From NCBI RefSeq assembly GCF_000373625.1, contig NZ_KB891997.1, forward strand, positions 248,001-312,000: a stretch of 64,000 bases of DNA. Direction: 5' to 3'. The DNA comes from Streptomyces sp. LaPpAH-108. GTDB taxonomy: Bacteria > Actinomycetota > Actinomycetes > Streptomycetales > Streptomycetaceae. Below, one piece after another: positions 42,230 through 53,451 of this stretch. The first letter of the stretch is position 1. Every line of letters starts with the position of its first letter. The translations under genes and the position numbers were made by a program. The notes beneath the pieces are model-generated. The model ran no database searches. It saw only the letters and a list, made by a program, of their open reading frames with translations, and was not told where the DNA came from.

Positions 42230-44344
42230 TCAGGCCGCCGCGTGCTGCGACAGTTCGGCCCAGATGGTCTTGCCCCGGTGCTCGCGCCGGGTGCCCCAGT
42301 GCTCGGTGAGCTGCGAGGTGATGGACAGACCCCGCCCGTGCTCGTCGTCGTCCTCCGCGTGCCGCAGCTGGGGCGCCGTGCTGCTGTCGTCGGTGACCTC
42401 GATGATGAGGGCGGAGTGGTCACGGACGAGGCGCAGCCGGATCGGCCCCTCCGAGTAGCGCACGGCGTTGGTGACCAGCTCGCTGACCACCAGCGTCGCC
42501 GTGAAGGCCAGGTCCGAAAGATCCCAGTGGTCCAGCCGCTCCTGCGTGCGGGTGCGGGCCTCCCCGACCGCCTCCGGCTTGTTCGGCAGGGACCAGGAGG
42601 CGACGCGGTCGCTGCCCAGGCCGAGCGTACGGGCGAGCAGCAGCACCCCGTCGCCCGTCGGATGCGGGCGCGCCAGATCGCTCAGGATCGTCTTGATGAT
42701 GTCCGGCAGCCGGCGGTCCTCGGGCTTCAGCGCCTCGCTGAGCCGGGCCAGCTGCTCCTGGGAGTCGGGGCTCGCGTCGCGCAGCAGCACCGGGTTGCAC
42801 AGCATGACCAGCGTGCCCACGGGCAGCTCGGTGTGCACCGCGTGGTAGCGCGGCACCCCGCGCCCCAGCGGGGGCCCGATCGGCATGTCGGCGAAGACCA
42901 CCGGCTCACCGGGGCGGGCCACCGCGGGCGGCGGATGACCCGCGCTGGCCACGGTGCAGCGGTGCGAGACCGGGTCGTAGACCGCGTACAGACAGCACGT
43001 GCCCGCGCGTCTGCTGTCCAGCGTGTCGTCCGGGTGGCGGGACTCCTCCGCGTCCAGCCGGGACACCAGGTCGTGCACCCGCTCCAGCAACTCCTCCGGG
43101 GGCAGGTCCAGGGTCGCCAGGGCGCCGATGGCCGCGCGCAGCCCGCCCATGGTGACCGCCGCCCGGATGCCCCGGGTGGGCGGCTCCCCGACGACCAGGC
43201 CGACCCGGGCGCCCGACAGCGGGATGATGTCGAACCAGTCCCCGCTGGTGCTGCTCGGCAGATAGCTGTGCGCCGTCTCCACCGCGCTGTGCCCGGGCAC
43301 GTGCACCGGGCGCAGGCTGAGCTGGAGGATACGGGCGACCGAGCGCTCGCGCGTGTAGAGCCGGGCGTTGTCCAGGCACAGCGCGGTGTGCCGGGTCAGC
43401 TCGTCGGCGAGCCGGAGGTCGTCCTCGGTGAAGGGGGCGGCGGTGCGCTGCCGGTAGAAGCGGGCGAGACCGAGGATGCCGCCCCGGGCGGCGAGCGGCA
43501 CCGCCATCCGCGAGTGCGCGTCCTGCTCCGGCACCAGCGCGTTGCTCTTGCCGTGCGTCTCCGCCTCCTCGTGGCCGTCCGGGCCGCCGAGCAGCACCGG
43601 GCGCCGCTCGGTGAGGACCTGCTTGTAACGGGAGGACAGACCGGGCTCCAGCACGCTGCCGACCTCGATCGGCCGGTGTCCGTTCGTGGGCCGCACCGAG
43701 CTGTAGCCCGCGCAGCGCAGCAGCAGATCGTGGCCCAGCGACTCCAGCGGGGGCACGTCGCCGCGCAGCACCGCGTCCAGGACGTCCACCACCACCGTGT
43801 CGGCCAGATCGGGCACGCACACGTCCGCCAGCTCCTGCGCGGTGTGCACGATGTCGAGCGTGGTGCCGATCCGCGCGCTGGCCTGCCGCAGCACCTCCAG
43901 GCGCACCTGCGCCCGGTAGCGCTCGGTCGCGTCCATCACGCTCAGCGCGAGGCCCTTCACTCCGCGCACGGAGTCGCGCAGGCGGAACGCGGCGAGCGAC
44001 AGCACGGTGTGGGGGAGACCGGCGCCGTGGGCCGCGTCCGGCAGCGGGCGGTGTTCCACCTCGAAGTCCGACCTCGGCTCGCCGGTGGTCAGGACCTCGC
44101 GGAGCATCGCCTCCACCTGTTCGTGGTGCAGGCCGGGGGCCCACTGGCGCAGGGGCATGCCGAGGGCGCCGGCGGGGGGCAGGTGGCGGAAGTGTCCGGC
44201 GGCGTCGTTGAAGCCGACGAGGCGGAGTTCGGTGTCGAGTACGTACACCGGGTGGGGGGAGTCGGCGAACAGGGCGTCCAGTACCGCTCCGTCGAGGTCT
44301 CTGCCTCGGCCCCGGTCCGCGGTCATGTCCTGCGATGCGTTCAC
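42230..44344 (-). CDS. PAS-GAF-SpoIIE(PP2C)-HATPase multidomain regulator with degenerate phosphatase site
   Basis: A 704-residue signalling protein of the RsbU/serine-kinase fusion type common in Streptomyces. Order: PAS (residues about 20-140, SPHPVYVLDTELRLVGFN), GAF (about 150-330, ASARIGTTLDI to NARLYTRE), SpoIIE phosphatase (about 350-560) and a GHKL anti-sigma kinase domain (about 590-704, SELVTNAVRYSEGP, EVTDDSS, HGRGLSI). In the phosphatase the metal-binding Asp of the usual GDVxGRG motif is Glu with a Pro insert (VVGEPPTRG), and the late GDDV metal site is GDGV, so activity may be altered or lost. It would link a small-molecule or redox signal to sigma-factor control. GTG 44344 or ATG 44326 may start it. 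Confidence 0.88.
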   Translation of the reverse strand: MNASQDMTADRGRGRDLDGAVLDALFADSPHPVYVLDTELRLVGFNDAAGHFRHLPPAGALGMPLRQWAPGLHHEQVEAMLREVLTTGEPRSDFEVEHRPLPDAAHGAGLPHTVLSLAAFRLRDSVRGVKGLALSVMDATERYRAQVRLEVLRQASARIGTTLDIVHTAQELADVCVPDLADTVVVDVLDAVLRGDVPPLESLGHDLLLRCAGYSSVRPTNGHRPIEVGSVLEPGLSSRYKQVLTERRPVLLGGPDGHEEAETHGKSNALVPEQDAHSRMAVPLAARGGILGLARFYRQRTAAPFTEDDLRLADELTRHTALCLDNARLYTRERSVARILQLSLRPVHVPGHSAVETAHSYLPSSTSGDWFDIIPLSGARVGLVVGEPPTRGIRAAVTMGGLRAAIGALATLDLPPEELLERVHDLVSRLDAEESRHPDDTLDSRRAGTCCLYAVYDPVSHRCTVASAGHPPPAVARPGEPVVFADMPIGPPLGRGVPRYHAVHTELPVGTLVMLCNPVLLRDASPDSQEQLARLSEALKPEDRRLPDIIKTILSDLARPHPTGDGVLLLARTLGLGSDRVASWSLPNKPEAVGEARTRTQERLDHWDLSDLAFTATLVVSELVTNAVRYSEGPIRLRLVRDHSALIIEVTDDSSTAPQLRHAEDDDEHGRGLSITSQLTEHWGTRREHRGKTIWAELSQHAAA

Positions 44345-44498
44345 CTATCCAGACTGCGCCAGGGCTGGCTGGGTGTCGTGCGGGGGGTGGGGGGCGCTCG
44401 CCGGCGCTGGGCCGGGTGCCGCTGCGCCCACCCGTGCCGCCCCAGCGGCACGCCTGCCCGCAGCGACAGCGGGGGCGGTTTGTGCCAAGCTCAAGACC

Positions 44499-45089
44499 AT
44501 GACGACTCCCGCACACACGACCGGGTCCGACGGGAAGACGCTCTACTACGGTGATCTGTCCGCGCCGCATGAGCTTCAGGTGTTTCTGGAGATGCGGGAC
44601 CGGGCGTCCGCGCGGATGGCCAAGGCGTTGCTCGGCACGATCAAGCAGCTCGCGGACGACGGCAAGGCCGTCGTGAAGTTCCATTTCGCGGGGAACATCG
44701 ACGACAGCGTGGGCGGGGACGGTGACCAGCAGGCCGTCGCCGCGCTGGCTGCCGCGAGCGACGCCGGGCAGAAGCAGCTCATCGGCTATCTGGCGGCGCT
44801 GTTCGACAACCAGCCCTTCCCGCCCGGCGAGGACAAGTTCTCCGACGCCTCCGTGCTGCTGTCCGTGGCGAACGGCGTGGACGGGCTGCGCTCCTCCGAC
44901 TTCGACCAGAAGGTGTCCGGGCAGACCTATGTGACCTGGGCGGGCGAGTCCATCTCCACCTTCGAGACCTTCGGCCTGCCCGGCACCCCGGCGGTCTGGT
45001 ACGACAAGGAGAACATCCCCGTCGTCACCGTCGAGGGCGAGGTGGACACCGACCCGCAGAAGTTCCTCTCCCAGATCAAGCAGTCCTGA
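44499..45089 (+). CDS. DsbA/2-hydroxychromene-isomerase-like thioredoxin-fold protein lacking CxxC
   Basis: A 196-residue thioredoxin-like protein of the mycothiol-era DsbA superfamily: an N-terminal strand (YYGDLSAPHELQVFLEMRD), an inserted helical domain, and the cis-Pro loop FGLPGTPAVWYD. The position that normally carries the redox CxxC after the first strand reads LEMRDRASARMA, and the protein has no cysteine that I can find, so it cannot be a dithiol oxidoreductase. It may bind a partner or a small thiol. No signal peptide. It is monocistronic, with hairpins following. Confidence 0.78.
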   Translation: MTTPAHTTGSDGKTLYYGDLSAPHELQVFLEMRDRASARMAKALLGTIKQLADDGKAVVKFHFAGNIDDSVGGDGDQQAVAALAAASDAGQKQLIGYLAALFDNQPFPPGEDKFSDASVLLSVANGVDGLRSSDFDQKVSGQTYVTWAGESISTFETFGLPGTPAVWYDKENIPVVTVEGEVDTDPQKFLSQIKQS

Positions 45090-45090
45090 A

Positions 45091-45115
45091 CTCGAGCGGT
45101 CCTGAACCGTTCGAG
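45091..45115 (+). terminator. Terminator of the thioredoxin-fold gene
   Basis: CTCGAGCGGT (45091-45100) and ACCGTTCGAG (45106-45115), 10 bp with one G-U pair and a 5-nt loop, immediately after the stop. Confidence 0.65.
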
Positions 45116-45144
45116 TGCGGCGCACTCGGCCCCTGGGTAGGAGA

Positions 45145-45174
45145 CGACCGTCCGGCCGCGCGGCCGGACGGTCG
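45145..45174. repeat. Perfect 30-nt palindrome
   Basis: CGACCGTCCGGCCGC directly followed by its exact reverse complement, with no spacer, 31 nt upstream of the Nudix-like start at 45205. It may act as a second terminator, a cruciform or an operator. Confidence 0.6.
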
Positions 45175-45204
45175 AGCTGCGAACAGGGATGGGGTGCACG
45201 GGTC

Positions 45205-45567
45205 ATGACGTGGGAGCAGACCGGGGGCGGGGTCCTGGCGGTGGTGCCGTACGACGGAAAGCTGCTGCTGGTGACCGAGGGCAATGGCTGGGTGCTGCCC
45301 TCGGGGTCCGCCGAGGAGGCGGAGTCCGCGGAGGCCGCCGCCGCCCGGATCGTGTACGAACTCACCGGCTATCTGGTCGACGGCTCCCAGCCGCTGGAGC
45401 CCGGGGAAGAGCCCCCGGCCGTGTTGTGCAGCCTGCTCACCGACGACCCCTCGGGCGGCGCCCGTCTCGCACCCGAGGCCGTCACCTGGCTGCCGTTCGA
45501 GGAGGCGGAGAGCGTCGCGCTGCCCTCGGCCGTGGTCGCGTACCTGCGGGGGCACAGCCCGGTCTGA
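45205..45567 (+). CDS. Degenerate Nudix-fold protein
   Basis: A 120-residue protein that follows the Nudix fold: GGGVLAVVPYDGKLLLVTEGNGWVLPSG, then a helix where the Nudix box should be, and AVTWLPFEEAESVALP as the family C-terminal strand. The box reads GSAEEAESAEAAAARIVYELTGYL, in which the essential RExxEE is RIVYEL, so the Mg-binding glutamates are mostly gone. Probably a binding or regulatory protein rather than a hydrolase. It ends 11 nt before the convergent hotdog gene. Confidence 0.75.
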   Translation: MTWEQTGGGVLAVVPYDGKLLLVTEGNGWVLPSGSAEEAESAEAAAARIVYELTGYLVDGSQPLEPGEEPPAVLCSLLTDDPSGGARLAPEAVTWLPFEEAESVALPSAVVAYLRGHSPV

Positions 45568-45578
45568 GCGGGGGAGCG

Positions 45579-45935
45579 TCAGTCGGGCACGGCCGCGAGG
45601 AAGTCGGCGCGGTCCACGACCACCCGGTCGATCTCGCCCGTGGCCACCACCTCGCCCGAGCCGTCCACGGCCCGTACGGCGAACGTCAGCCGCCGCCCCG
45701 GCGCACCGGGCGGCGGCTCGGCGCTCACCTCCACCTGCCCGCCCACCGGGGTGGCCTGCAGATGCCGTACCCGCACGGCGGTTCCCACGGTGGTCAGGCC
45801 GGGGCCGGTGAACGGCGCGGCGGCCCGTACGGTCGCCGCCTCCAGCCAGGCGATCAGGCGCGGGGTGGCGAGCACGGGTACGTCACCGCTGCCCACCGCC
45901 TCCGCCGTGTCGGCGTCGGTCACCTCATGGCGCAT
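45579..45935 (-). CDS. Hotdog-fold thioesterase family protein (FlK-like)
   Basis: A 118-residue hotdog protein resembling the fluoroacetyl-CoA thioesterase/acyl-CoA-binding group: TPRLIAWLEAATVRAA (with the Glu of the active-site helix), TTVGTAVRVRHLQATPVGGQVEV and VVATGEIDRVVVD. Members hydrolyse small acyl-CoA thioesters, and many have only a housekeeping or unknown role. Substrate unknown. Confidence 0.83.
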   Translation of the reverse strand: MRHEVTDADTAEAVGSGDVPVLATPRLIAWLEAATVRAAAPFTGPGLTTVGTAVRVRHLQATPVGGQVEVSAEPPPGAPGRRLTFAVRAVDGSGEVVATGEIDRVVVDRADFLAAVPD

Positions 45936-45984
45936 AGCCTCACGGTAGCGGGCGAACGGGAGCGGGCGATCGGGAACGGCATAC

Positions 45985-46020
45985 GGAAGGGGCGTACGGA
46001 AAGCCTCCGTACGCCCCTCC
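45985..46020 (-). terminator. Terminator of the Clp ATPase gene
   Basis: Perfect 13-bp stem AGGGGCGTACGGA (45988-46000) and TCCGTACGCCCCT (46006-46018) with loop AAGCC, 18 nt past the stop on the minus strand. Confidence 0.8.
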
Positions 46021-46035
46021 GGTCAGAACCGCTCG

Positions 46036-48567
<2,532 letters not shown>

Positions 48568-48611
48568 CAGCCTCCTCATCTCCCCGTGCGGGAAACCCCA
48601 CCTAATCACAG

Positions 48612-48629
48612 GGGACTTGAGGAAGTCCC
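48612..48629. promoter_or_regulatory. Inverted repeat upstream of the Clp ATPase gene
   Basis: GGGACTT-GAGG-AAGTCCC, perfect 7-bp arms, 45-62 nt upstream of ATG 48567. It contains CTTGAG, half of the HspR element (HAIR, CTTGAGT-N7-ACTCAAG), but not the second half. It may be a stress-regulator operator. Confidence 0.5.
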
Positions 48630-48706
48630 GTACTACCGGACAATCACAACGGGCTCTCACGCACCGCCGTGAGCGGCCCGGCGGTGCTGCCGCCGGGCCG
48701 CGCCGG

Positions 48707-50455
48707 TCAGTGGTGCAGCAGCCGGGCCAGCAGCAGATAGGCGCGCTGCTCGGCCGCCGCGAGCGCCGCCGGGTCGATCCCCGCCGACCACAGCTCGCCC
48801 GCCGCCGCGTCGTCGGCGTCCCGCAGTTCCACCACGGTCACCGCGAGCCGTACCGGGATGACCGGGTGCACCGGCCGGGTCGCGGCCAGCGCCCGCTCGG
48901 CACGCCGGGTCGCGTCGGAGCAGGCCGCCAGCGCCCGTTCCACGCGCACCGCCGCCTGGTCGTGCACCACGAGCAGTGAACAGGCGAGCCCCACGACGAT
49001 CCCGAGCAGACTGCCGAGCCCCCGGTCGAAGATCAGCGCCTCGGGGGAGGTGGGGTCGGCCAGATCGCTCAGGAGCAGCGCCAGCGGGGTCAGGAAGACC
49101 ACGCCCAGGCCGTAGTTGCGCACCACCATGTACTCGAGCAGGAACTCCAGGATCACCACCACCAGCGCGAGCAGCGCGGGTTCGGGATGCCCGGCCAGCA
49201 CGCCCAGCGCGATCAGCAGACCGACGGCCGTGCCCAGGGTGCGCTGGACGGCGCGCTGCATCGTGGTGCGCACGTTGACCGCGTGCAGCACGGCGGCGGC
49301 CGAGATCGCCGCCCAGTAGCCGTGCCCCAGACCGAGGCCCACGGCGACCCCGCCCGCCACCAGCGTGCCGAGGAACATCCGCACCGCGGGCACCACCAGG
49401 ACCGCCATCGGCGTATGCCCACCGGGACGCCCGCGCACCAGTATCCAGGCCCGCAGGGCCGCCGGATCGACGGGCGTGGTCCGCTGCCACCGGTGCCTGC
49501 GGCGCCCGGAGGTCACCGGGGTGTGCGCGGACAGGTCGGGCAGCACCGGCGGGTTGGTGAGCCGCCGGTCGGCCAGCAGATCGGCCTGGGTGCGCAGCAG
49601 CCCCGCCAGCTCGGCCGGGTCGTGCGGGAGCCGTACGGAGGAGTCGATCAGTATCGTCCAGGACAGGTCGGTGAGCTGGACGGTGGCCGCGTCCCTGCTC
49701 ACCCGGTCGCCGTCCGTCGGCGGGGCCAGACCGAGGCTGTGGTACGCCTGGAGCACGGCGGCCGTGGCCCGCTGCCGCGAGCGTCCGGTGCCGCCCCGGG
49801 CCGCGTCCATCAGCTCCGCGAGCGAGCGCAGTGCGCCCGCCACCGCCAGCCGCTCGGGCCGGTCGGGATGCACGAACCGGCCGAGGACCGCGAGCACCCA
49901 GGCGAGCGCGGCGCCCGCCGCCGCGAGCCCGGTGCGGGGCAGCACCTCCCCGAGCGTGGTGTGGGCGTTCGCGGACACCGCGAAGGAGAACAGCAGCAGG
50001 ATCGCGCCGAGCCCGCCGAGCCGGGTGGCGTCGCACGCGTACTTCGCCAGCCCCGCCACCACCGCCGTCGCGGCCACCACCACGATGGCGCCCAGGTCCC
50101 CCTCCCAGGGGCGCGCCACCGCGGCGAGCAGCGAACCGAGGCCCACGCAGGCCGTCATGGCCACCGCGACCGCGGCGAGCGCCCTGGCCCGGCGCCGGTA
50201 GGGCAGATTGCGCCCGAAGGTCGTCGTGAAGGCGCCCATCATCCCGTACACGCTCAGATCGGCGCGCCCGGCCGCGACGACCGGCAGCGCGGCGAGCGCC
50301 ATGGCGAGCGCGGCGCGCAGGGCGAAGGTGAACGCGCCGTCCACCTTCTGCAGCGAGAGGGCTCCCCGCGGGGAGAGCACGCGGGCGAAAGCGGCGGCCG
50401 CTCGCCGCCTGCCGTCACCGGTCACGGCGCGCTGGGGCGGGCGGGAAAGGGACAT
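48707..50455 (-). CDS. FUSC-family membrane transporter
   Basis: A 582-residue FUSC/aromatic-acid-exporter-like protein. An N-terminal segment ([18 protein letters not shown]) precedes six TM helices, then a cytoplasmic region with [22 protein letters not shown], then a second six-helix bundle containing [21 protein letters not shown], and a C-terminal soluble tail ([21 protein letters not shown]). FUSC proteins export aromatic acids or related organic anions. A partial paralogue with the same N-terminal LSPRG element begins at 63592. Divergent from the DUF1345 protein gene. Confidence 0.9.
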   Translation of the reverse strand: MSLSRPPQRAVTGDGRRRAAAAFARVLSPRGALSLQKVDGAFTFALRAALAMALAALPVVAAGRADLSVYGMMGAFTTTFGRNLPYRRRARALAAVAVAMTACVGLGSLLAAVARPWEGDLGAIVVVAATAVVAGLAKYACDATRLGGLGAILLLFSFAVSANAHTTLGEVLPRTGLAAAGAALAWVLAVLGRFVHPDRPERLAVAGALRSLAELMDAARGGTGRSRQRATAAVLQAYHSLGLAPPTDGDRVSRDAATVQLTDLSWTILIDSSVRLPHDPAELAGLLRTQADLLADRRLTNPPVLPDLSAHTPVTSGRRRHRWQRTTPVDPAALRAWILVRGRPGGHTPMAVLVVPAVRMFLGTLVAGGVAVGLGLGHGYWAAISAAAVLHAVNVRTTMQRAVQRTLGTAVGLLIALGVLAGHPEPALLALVVVILEFLLEYMVVRNYGLGVVFLTPLALLLSDLADPTSPEALIFDRGLGSLLGIVVGLACSLLVVHDQAAVRVERALAACSDATRRAERALAATRPVHPVIPVRLAVTVVELRDADDAAAGELWSAGIDPAALAAAEQRAYLLLARLLHH

Positions 50456-50559
50456 GTTCGGTGTATATCACTTGCTCCGGTCGGATTCCTGATCACTTAC
50501 GAAACCCCTTCTGACCAGGGGATCGACTGATATGTCCGGCGCGTGTGCCGGGGGTGTGC

Positions 50560-50621
50560 GGCCGTCCCCGGCCCGGTGTCCGCCGGGCCCGGAGGCGGCG
50601 GACACCGGGCCGGGGACGGCC
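50560..50621 (+). repeat. 25-bp perfect hairpin just upstream of the DUF1345 gene
   Basis: Arms 50560-50584 (GGCCGTCCCCGGCCCGG...) and 50597-50621 are exact reverse complements; the loop is 12 nt. The hairpin ends 22 nt before ATG 50644. TACTGT at 50630-50635 fits a -10 box for a leaderless message, in which case the hairpin overlies the -35 region; otherwise it lies in the 5' leader. Confidence 0.75.
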
Positions 50622-50643
50622 GGTACGACTACTGTTGTGGCGC

Positions 50644-51279
50644 ATGAGCATCTGGCTGCCGGTGTCCGCGGTTCCCAGGCTGGCCGGCGCGGTCGTCGTC
50701 GGCGCGGCGGTCGGCGTCGCGGTCGGACTGACCGATCAGCCCGCGCTGGGCATCCTGTGCGGTATCGCGGCGACGGGCATCCTCTTCGTGGTCGCGGGCT
50801 GGCTCGTGCTGTGGCCCATGGACGCGAAGACCACCCACACCAATGCCCGGCGCGAGGACTTCCGTCCGCACGTCGAGGAACTGGTGGTCGTGGTGGCCTC
50901 GCTGCTCGGTCTGGTCGGGATCGTGCTGCTGCTGGTCGCGAACCGCTCGGGCACCGGTCCCGCCGCGGCGGCCGTCGCCGTGTGCGGCGTGTTCATGGCC
51001 TGGGCGGCGCTGCACCTGATGTACACCGCCCGCTACGCGTACCTCTACTACGGCGCGGCCGACGGCGGCATCGACTTCAACTCCTCGCAGCCGCCGGCCT
51101 ACCGGGACTTCTTCTACTTCAGCTACAACCTCGGCATGACCTACCAGGTCTCCGACACCAGCGTCTCCAGCCCGCTGATCCGCTCGGTCGTGCTGCGGCA
51201 CTGCCTGCTGTCGTACCTGTTCGGCATCAGCGTGCTCGCCACCACCATCAACCTGGTCACCGGGATCGTCACGAGCTGA
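50644..51279 (+). CDS. DUF1345 membrane protein
   Basis: A 211-residue protein with five to six hydrophobic helices and the DUF1345 core: [84 protein letters not shown]. The family is widespread in actinobacteria with unknown function. ATG 50644 follows TTGTGGCGC with no good ribosome site, so a leaderless message is likely. Confidence 0.88.
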   Translation: MSIWLPVSAVPRLAGAVVVGAAVGVAVGLTDQPALGILCGIAATGILFVVAGWLVLWPMDAKTTHTNARREDFRPHVEELVVVVASLLGLVGIVLLLVANRSGTGPAAAAVAVCGVFMAWAALHLMYTARYAYLYYGAADGGIDFNSSQPPAYRDFFYFSYNLGMTYQVSDTSVSSPLIRSVVLRHCLLSYLFGISVLATTINLVTGIVTS

Positions 51280-51313
51280 CGGGGCCGGGTGCGGCGGGCG
51301 AGGGGGCCGCGCC

Positions 51314-51784
51314 TCAGCAGGCGCCGACCCACTCCTCCGTGCCGTCCACGAAGAGCTGCCGCTTCCAGATCGGCACCTCGTGCTTGAGGGTGTCGGTCAG
51401 CAGCTTGCAGGCCGCGAACGCCTCGGCGCGGTGCGGACAGGAGACGGCGGTGATCACCGCGACGTCACCGATGGCCAGCGGGCCCGTGCGGTGCACGGCG
51501 GCCAGCGAGAGCACGGGGAAGTCGGCGGCCACCTTCTCGGCCACCCGCCGCAGCTCCGCCTCCGCGCTCGGGTGGGCGCTGTACTCCAGCGAGGTCACGG
51601 ACTTGCCGCCGTCGTGGTCGCGCACGGTGCCGACGAAGAGGGCGGTGCCCCCGGCCGCGTCGTCACCGACCGCCGCGTACACCTCGTCGAGCGAGAGCAC
51701 GGTGTCGCGGACGGCCAGCAGCCGGATGGGGGAGGCGAGGGACGAGGGGAGAGAGGACGTGAGGCTTTCGGGCAGGTGCAGCAT
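51314..51784 (-). CDS. moaE: Molybdopterin synthase catalytic subunit MoaE
   Basis: A 156-residue MoaE. GTVRDHDGGKSVTSLEYSAHPSAE is the MPT-synthase core, HRTGPLAIGD and FAACKLLTDTLKHEVPIWKR carry the catalytic lysines. With MoaD thiocarboxylate it converts cyclic pyranopterin monophosphate to molybdopterin. A 20-residue N-terminal extension precedes the domain. It is downstream of moaD on the same strand, separated by 60 nt. Confidence 0.97.
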   Translation of the reverse strand: MLHLPESLTSSLPSSLASPIRLLAVRDTVLSLDEVYAAVGDDAAGGTALFVGTVRDHDGGKSVTSLEYSAHPSAEAELRRVAEKVAADFPVLSLAAVHRTGPLAIGDVAVITAVSCPHRAEAFAACKLLTDTLKHEVPIWKRQLFVDGTEEWVGAC

Positions 51785-51844
51785 GGCGCGGTCCAGGGTC
51801 CGGGTTCCGATGGGGGAGCGGTCGTACGGGGCAGTACGCGGGGA

Positions 51845-52120
51845 TCAGCCGCCCGCGAACGGGGGCAGCACCTCGACCGTGCCGCCCTCGGGCAGCGCGA
51901 TCGCCGCGTGGTCGCGGTCGCCCACCGGGGTGCCGTCGACCAGGAACGAGCAGATGCCCAGCACCTGGCCGAAGCGCGGCCGGTCGGCGTGGCGGGCCCG
52001 CGCCTGCTCCAGCGCCTGCGCGAGGGTCGTGGCGCGGTAGGGCTCCTCGGCCGTACCGGCCGCGCCCTTGGCCGCGGCCCAGTAGCGGATGATCCCGGCG
52101 GGTGCCGTCTGTGTCTCCAT
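51845..52120 (-). CDS. moaD: Molybdopterin synthase sulfur carrier subunit MoaD
   Basis: A 91-residue ubiquitin-like protein: IIRYWAAAKGAAG, then VLGICSFLVDGTPVGD and the C-terminal LPPFAGG ending in the diglycine that is adenylated and thiocarboxylated. ATG 52120 follows AGAGGCACAGGAC. It supplies sulfur to the MoaE reaction. Confidence 0.95.
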   Translation of the reverse strand: METQTAPAGIIRYWAAAKGAAGTAEEPYRATTLAQALEQARARHADRPRFGQVLGICSFLVDGTPVGDRDHAAIALPEGGTVEVLPPFAGG

Positions 52121-52203
52121 GTCCTGTGCCTCTTGTGGTGGTTGTCGTCCGGCTCGTGGGGGCGGGGGAGGAACGGGGAAAGAACGGGGGAGCGGCGGGG
52201 CCG

Positions 52204-53451
52204 TCACCGTGCGGGCAGGTCCAGGACCTCCACGGTCGCACCGGCGGGCGCCCCGCCGGGCGGCACCACGGCCAGGCCGTCGGCCAGCGCGAGGCCGCGC
52301 AGCATCGCCGGACCGTCGTACGGCAGCGGAGCCACCTCGGCGCCCGCCCGGCGCACCGGCAGCAGCCGGGTGTCGCGCGGATGCCCGGCCAGCTCCCCGG
52401 CGGCGACCGCGAGACGCGGCTCCGCCTCCGCGTGACCGCCGAGGGTGCGCAGCAGCGGTCCGGCGAGGGTGAGCGTCCCGGCGACGGCGGCCAGCGGGTT
52501 GCCCGGCAGGCCGACCAGACGGCGGGCGCGGCCGTCCTCGGCGGGCGGCAGCTCGGCGAGCAGCATGGGGTGCCCGGGCCGGACGGCCACCGAGTCGACC
52601 AGCAGCCGGGCCTCCAGCATCTCCAGCGTGTCGTGCAGGAAGTCCACGGGTCCGGCCGCCGTGCTGCCGGTGGTGATCACGATGTCGGCGGGGGAGCGGC
52701 GCACCGCCTCGTAGAGCATCCCGAGCCGGTCGGAGATCCGGTGCTGCCCGATCAGCTCGGCGCCCAGACCGTGCAGCCACGAGGGCAGCATCGGGCCGAG
52801 CGCGTCGCGGACCCGGCCGCCGCGCGGCACACCGGAGCGCAGCAGCTCGTCGCCGAGCACGAGGAGTTCCACGCTCGGCCTGCGGTGCACCGAGAGCCGG
52901 TCGTACCCGGCCGCCGCCGCGAGACCGAGCACCGCCGGGGTCACCGTGGTGCCGGAGGGGAGCAGCGGCTCACCGCTGCGGCACTCCTGACCGCGCGGCC
53001 GTACGTCCCGGCCGTCGGCCACCGGGCCGCCGGGGGTGCGGTCGTACAGCAGGCCGTCCCGCTCGCCGGGCTCCCCGTGCTCGCGGCGCAGCACCGCGCG
53101 GGCGCCGGGCGGCAGCGGGGCGCCGGTGGCGATGGGCACGGCGGTGTCGGGGGCCAGCGGGTCGGGCTGCTCACCGGCCAGCACCCGGCGCCCGGCCAGC
53201 TGCCAGGGGCCGGTGCCGGAGACCGCCCAGCCGTCCATCGCCGAGGTCGCGAACGACGGCAGGTCGGTGAGCGCGGTCAGCGGCTCGGCCAGCGCGTGGC
53301 CGAGCGCGTCGTCCAGGGTCCGGGGCACGGCGGGCAGCGGCAGCCCCGCGGTGCGCGCGATCGACCGGGCCCGCTCCCAGGTGGGAGCGGCGCCCCGGCC
53401 GTGCGCGTGCGGGGTGGCCGCCCGGCCGCCGCTCAGGGGTGCGTCGCTCAC
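52204..53451 (-). CDS. moeA: Molybdopterin molybdenumtransferase MoeA
   Basis: A 415-residue MoeA. SAMDGWAV holds the conserved active-site Asp, VLGDELLRSG corresponds to the GDE motif, and the TTGSTAAGPVDFL segment replaces the more usual GGVSVGxxD but keeps the Asp. LVGLPGNPLAAVAGTL is the MoaB/MoeA-type fold end, and the C-domain is present. It inserts molybdate into adenylated molybdopterin. The GTG start overlaps the stop of the DUF6457 gene (GTGA). The altered GG motif marks it as a diverged copy, perhaps dedicated to the adjacent oxidoreductase. Confidence 0.93.
   Translation of the reverse strand: MSDAPLSGGRAATPHAHGRGAAPTWERARSIARTAGLPLPAVPRTLDDALGHALAEPLTALTDLPSFATSAMDGWAVSGTGPWQLAGRRVLAGEQPDPLAPDTAVPIATGAPLPPGARAVLRREHGEPGERDGLLYDRTPGGPVADGRDVRPRGQECRSGEPLLPSGTTVTPAVLGLAAAAGYDRLSVHRRPSVELLVLGDELLRSGVPRGGRVRDALGPMLPSWLHGLGAELIGQHRISDRLGMLYEAVRRSPADIVITTGSTAAGPVDFLHDTLEMLEARLLVDSVAVRPGHPMLLAELPPAEDGRARRLVGLPGNPLAAVAGTLTLAGPLLRTLGGHAEAEPRLAVAAGELAGHPRDTRLLPVRRAGAEVAPLPYDGPAMLRGLALADGLAVVPPGGAPAGATVEVLDLPAR

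Noticed and set aside
49187-50530. Plus-strand frame opposite the FUSC gene
   Set aside because: Arg/Gly/His-rich shadow; FUSC hydrophobic segments on the minus strand are clear.
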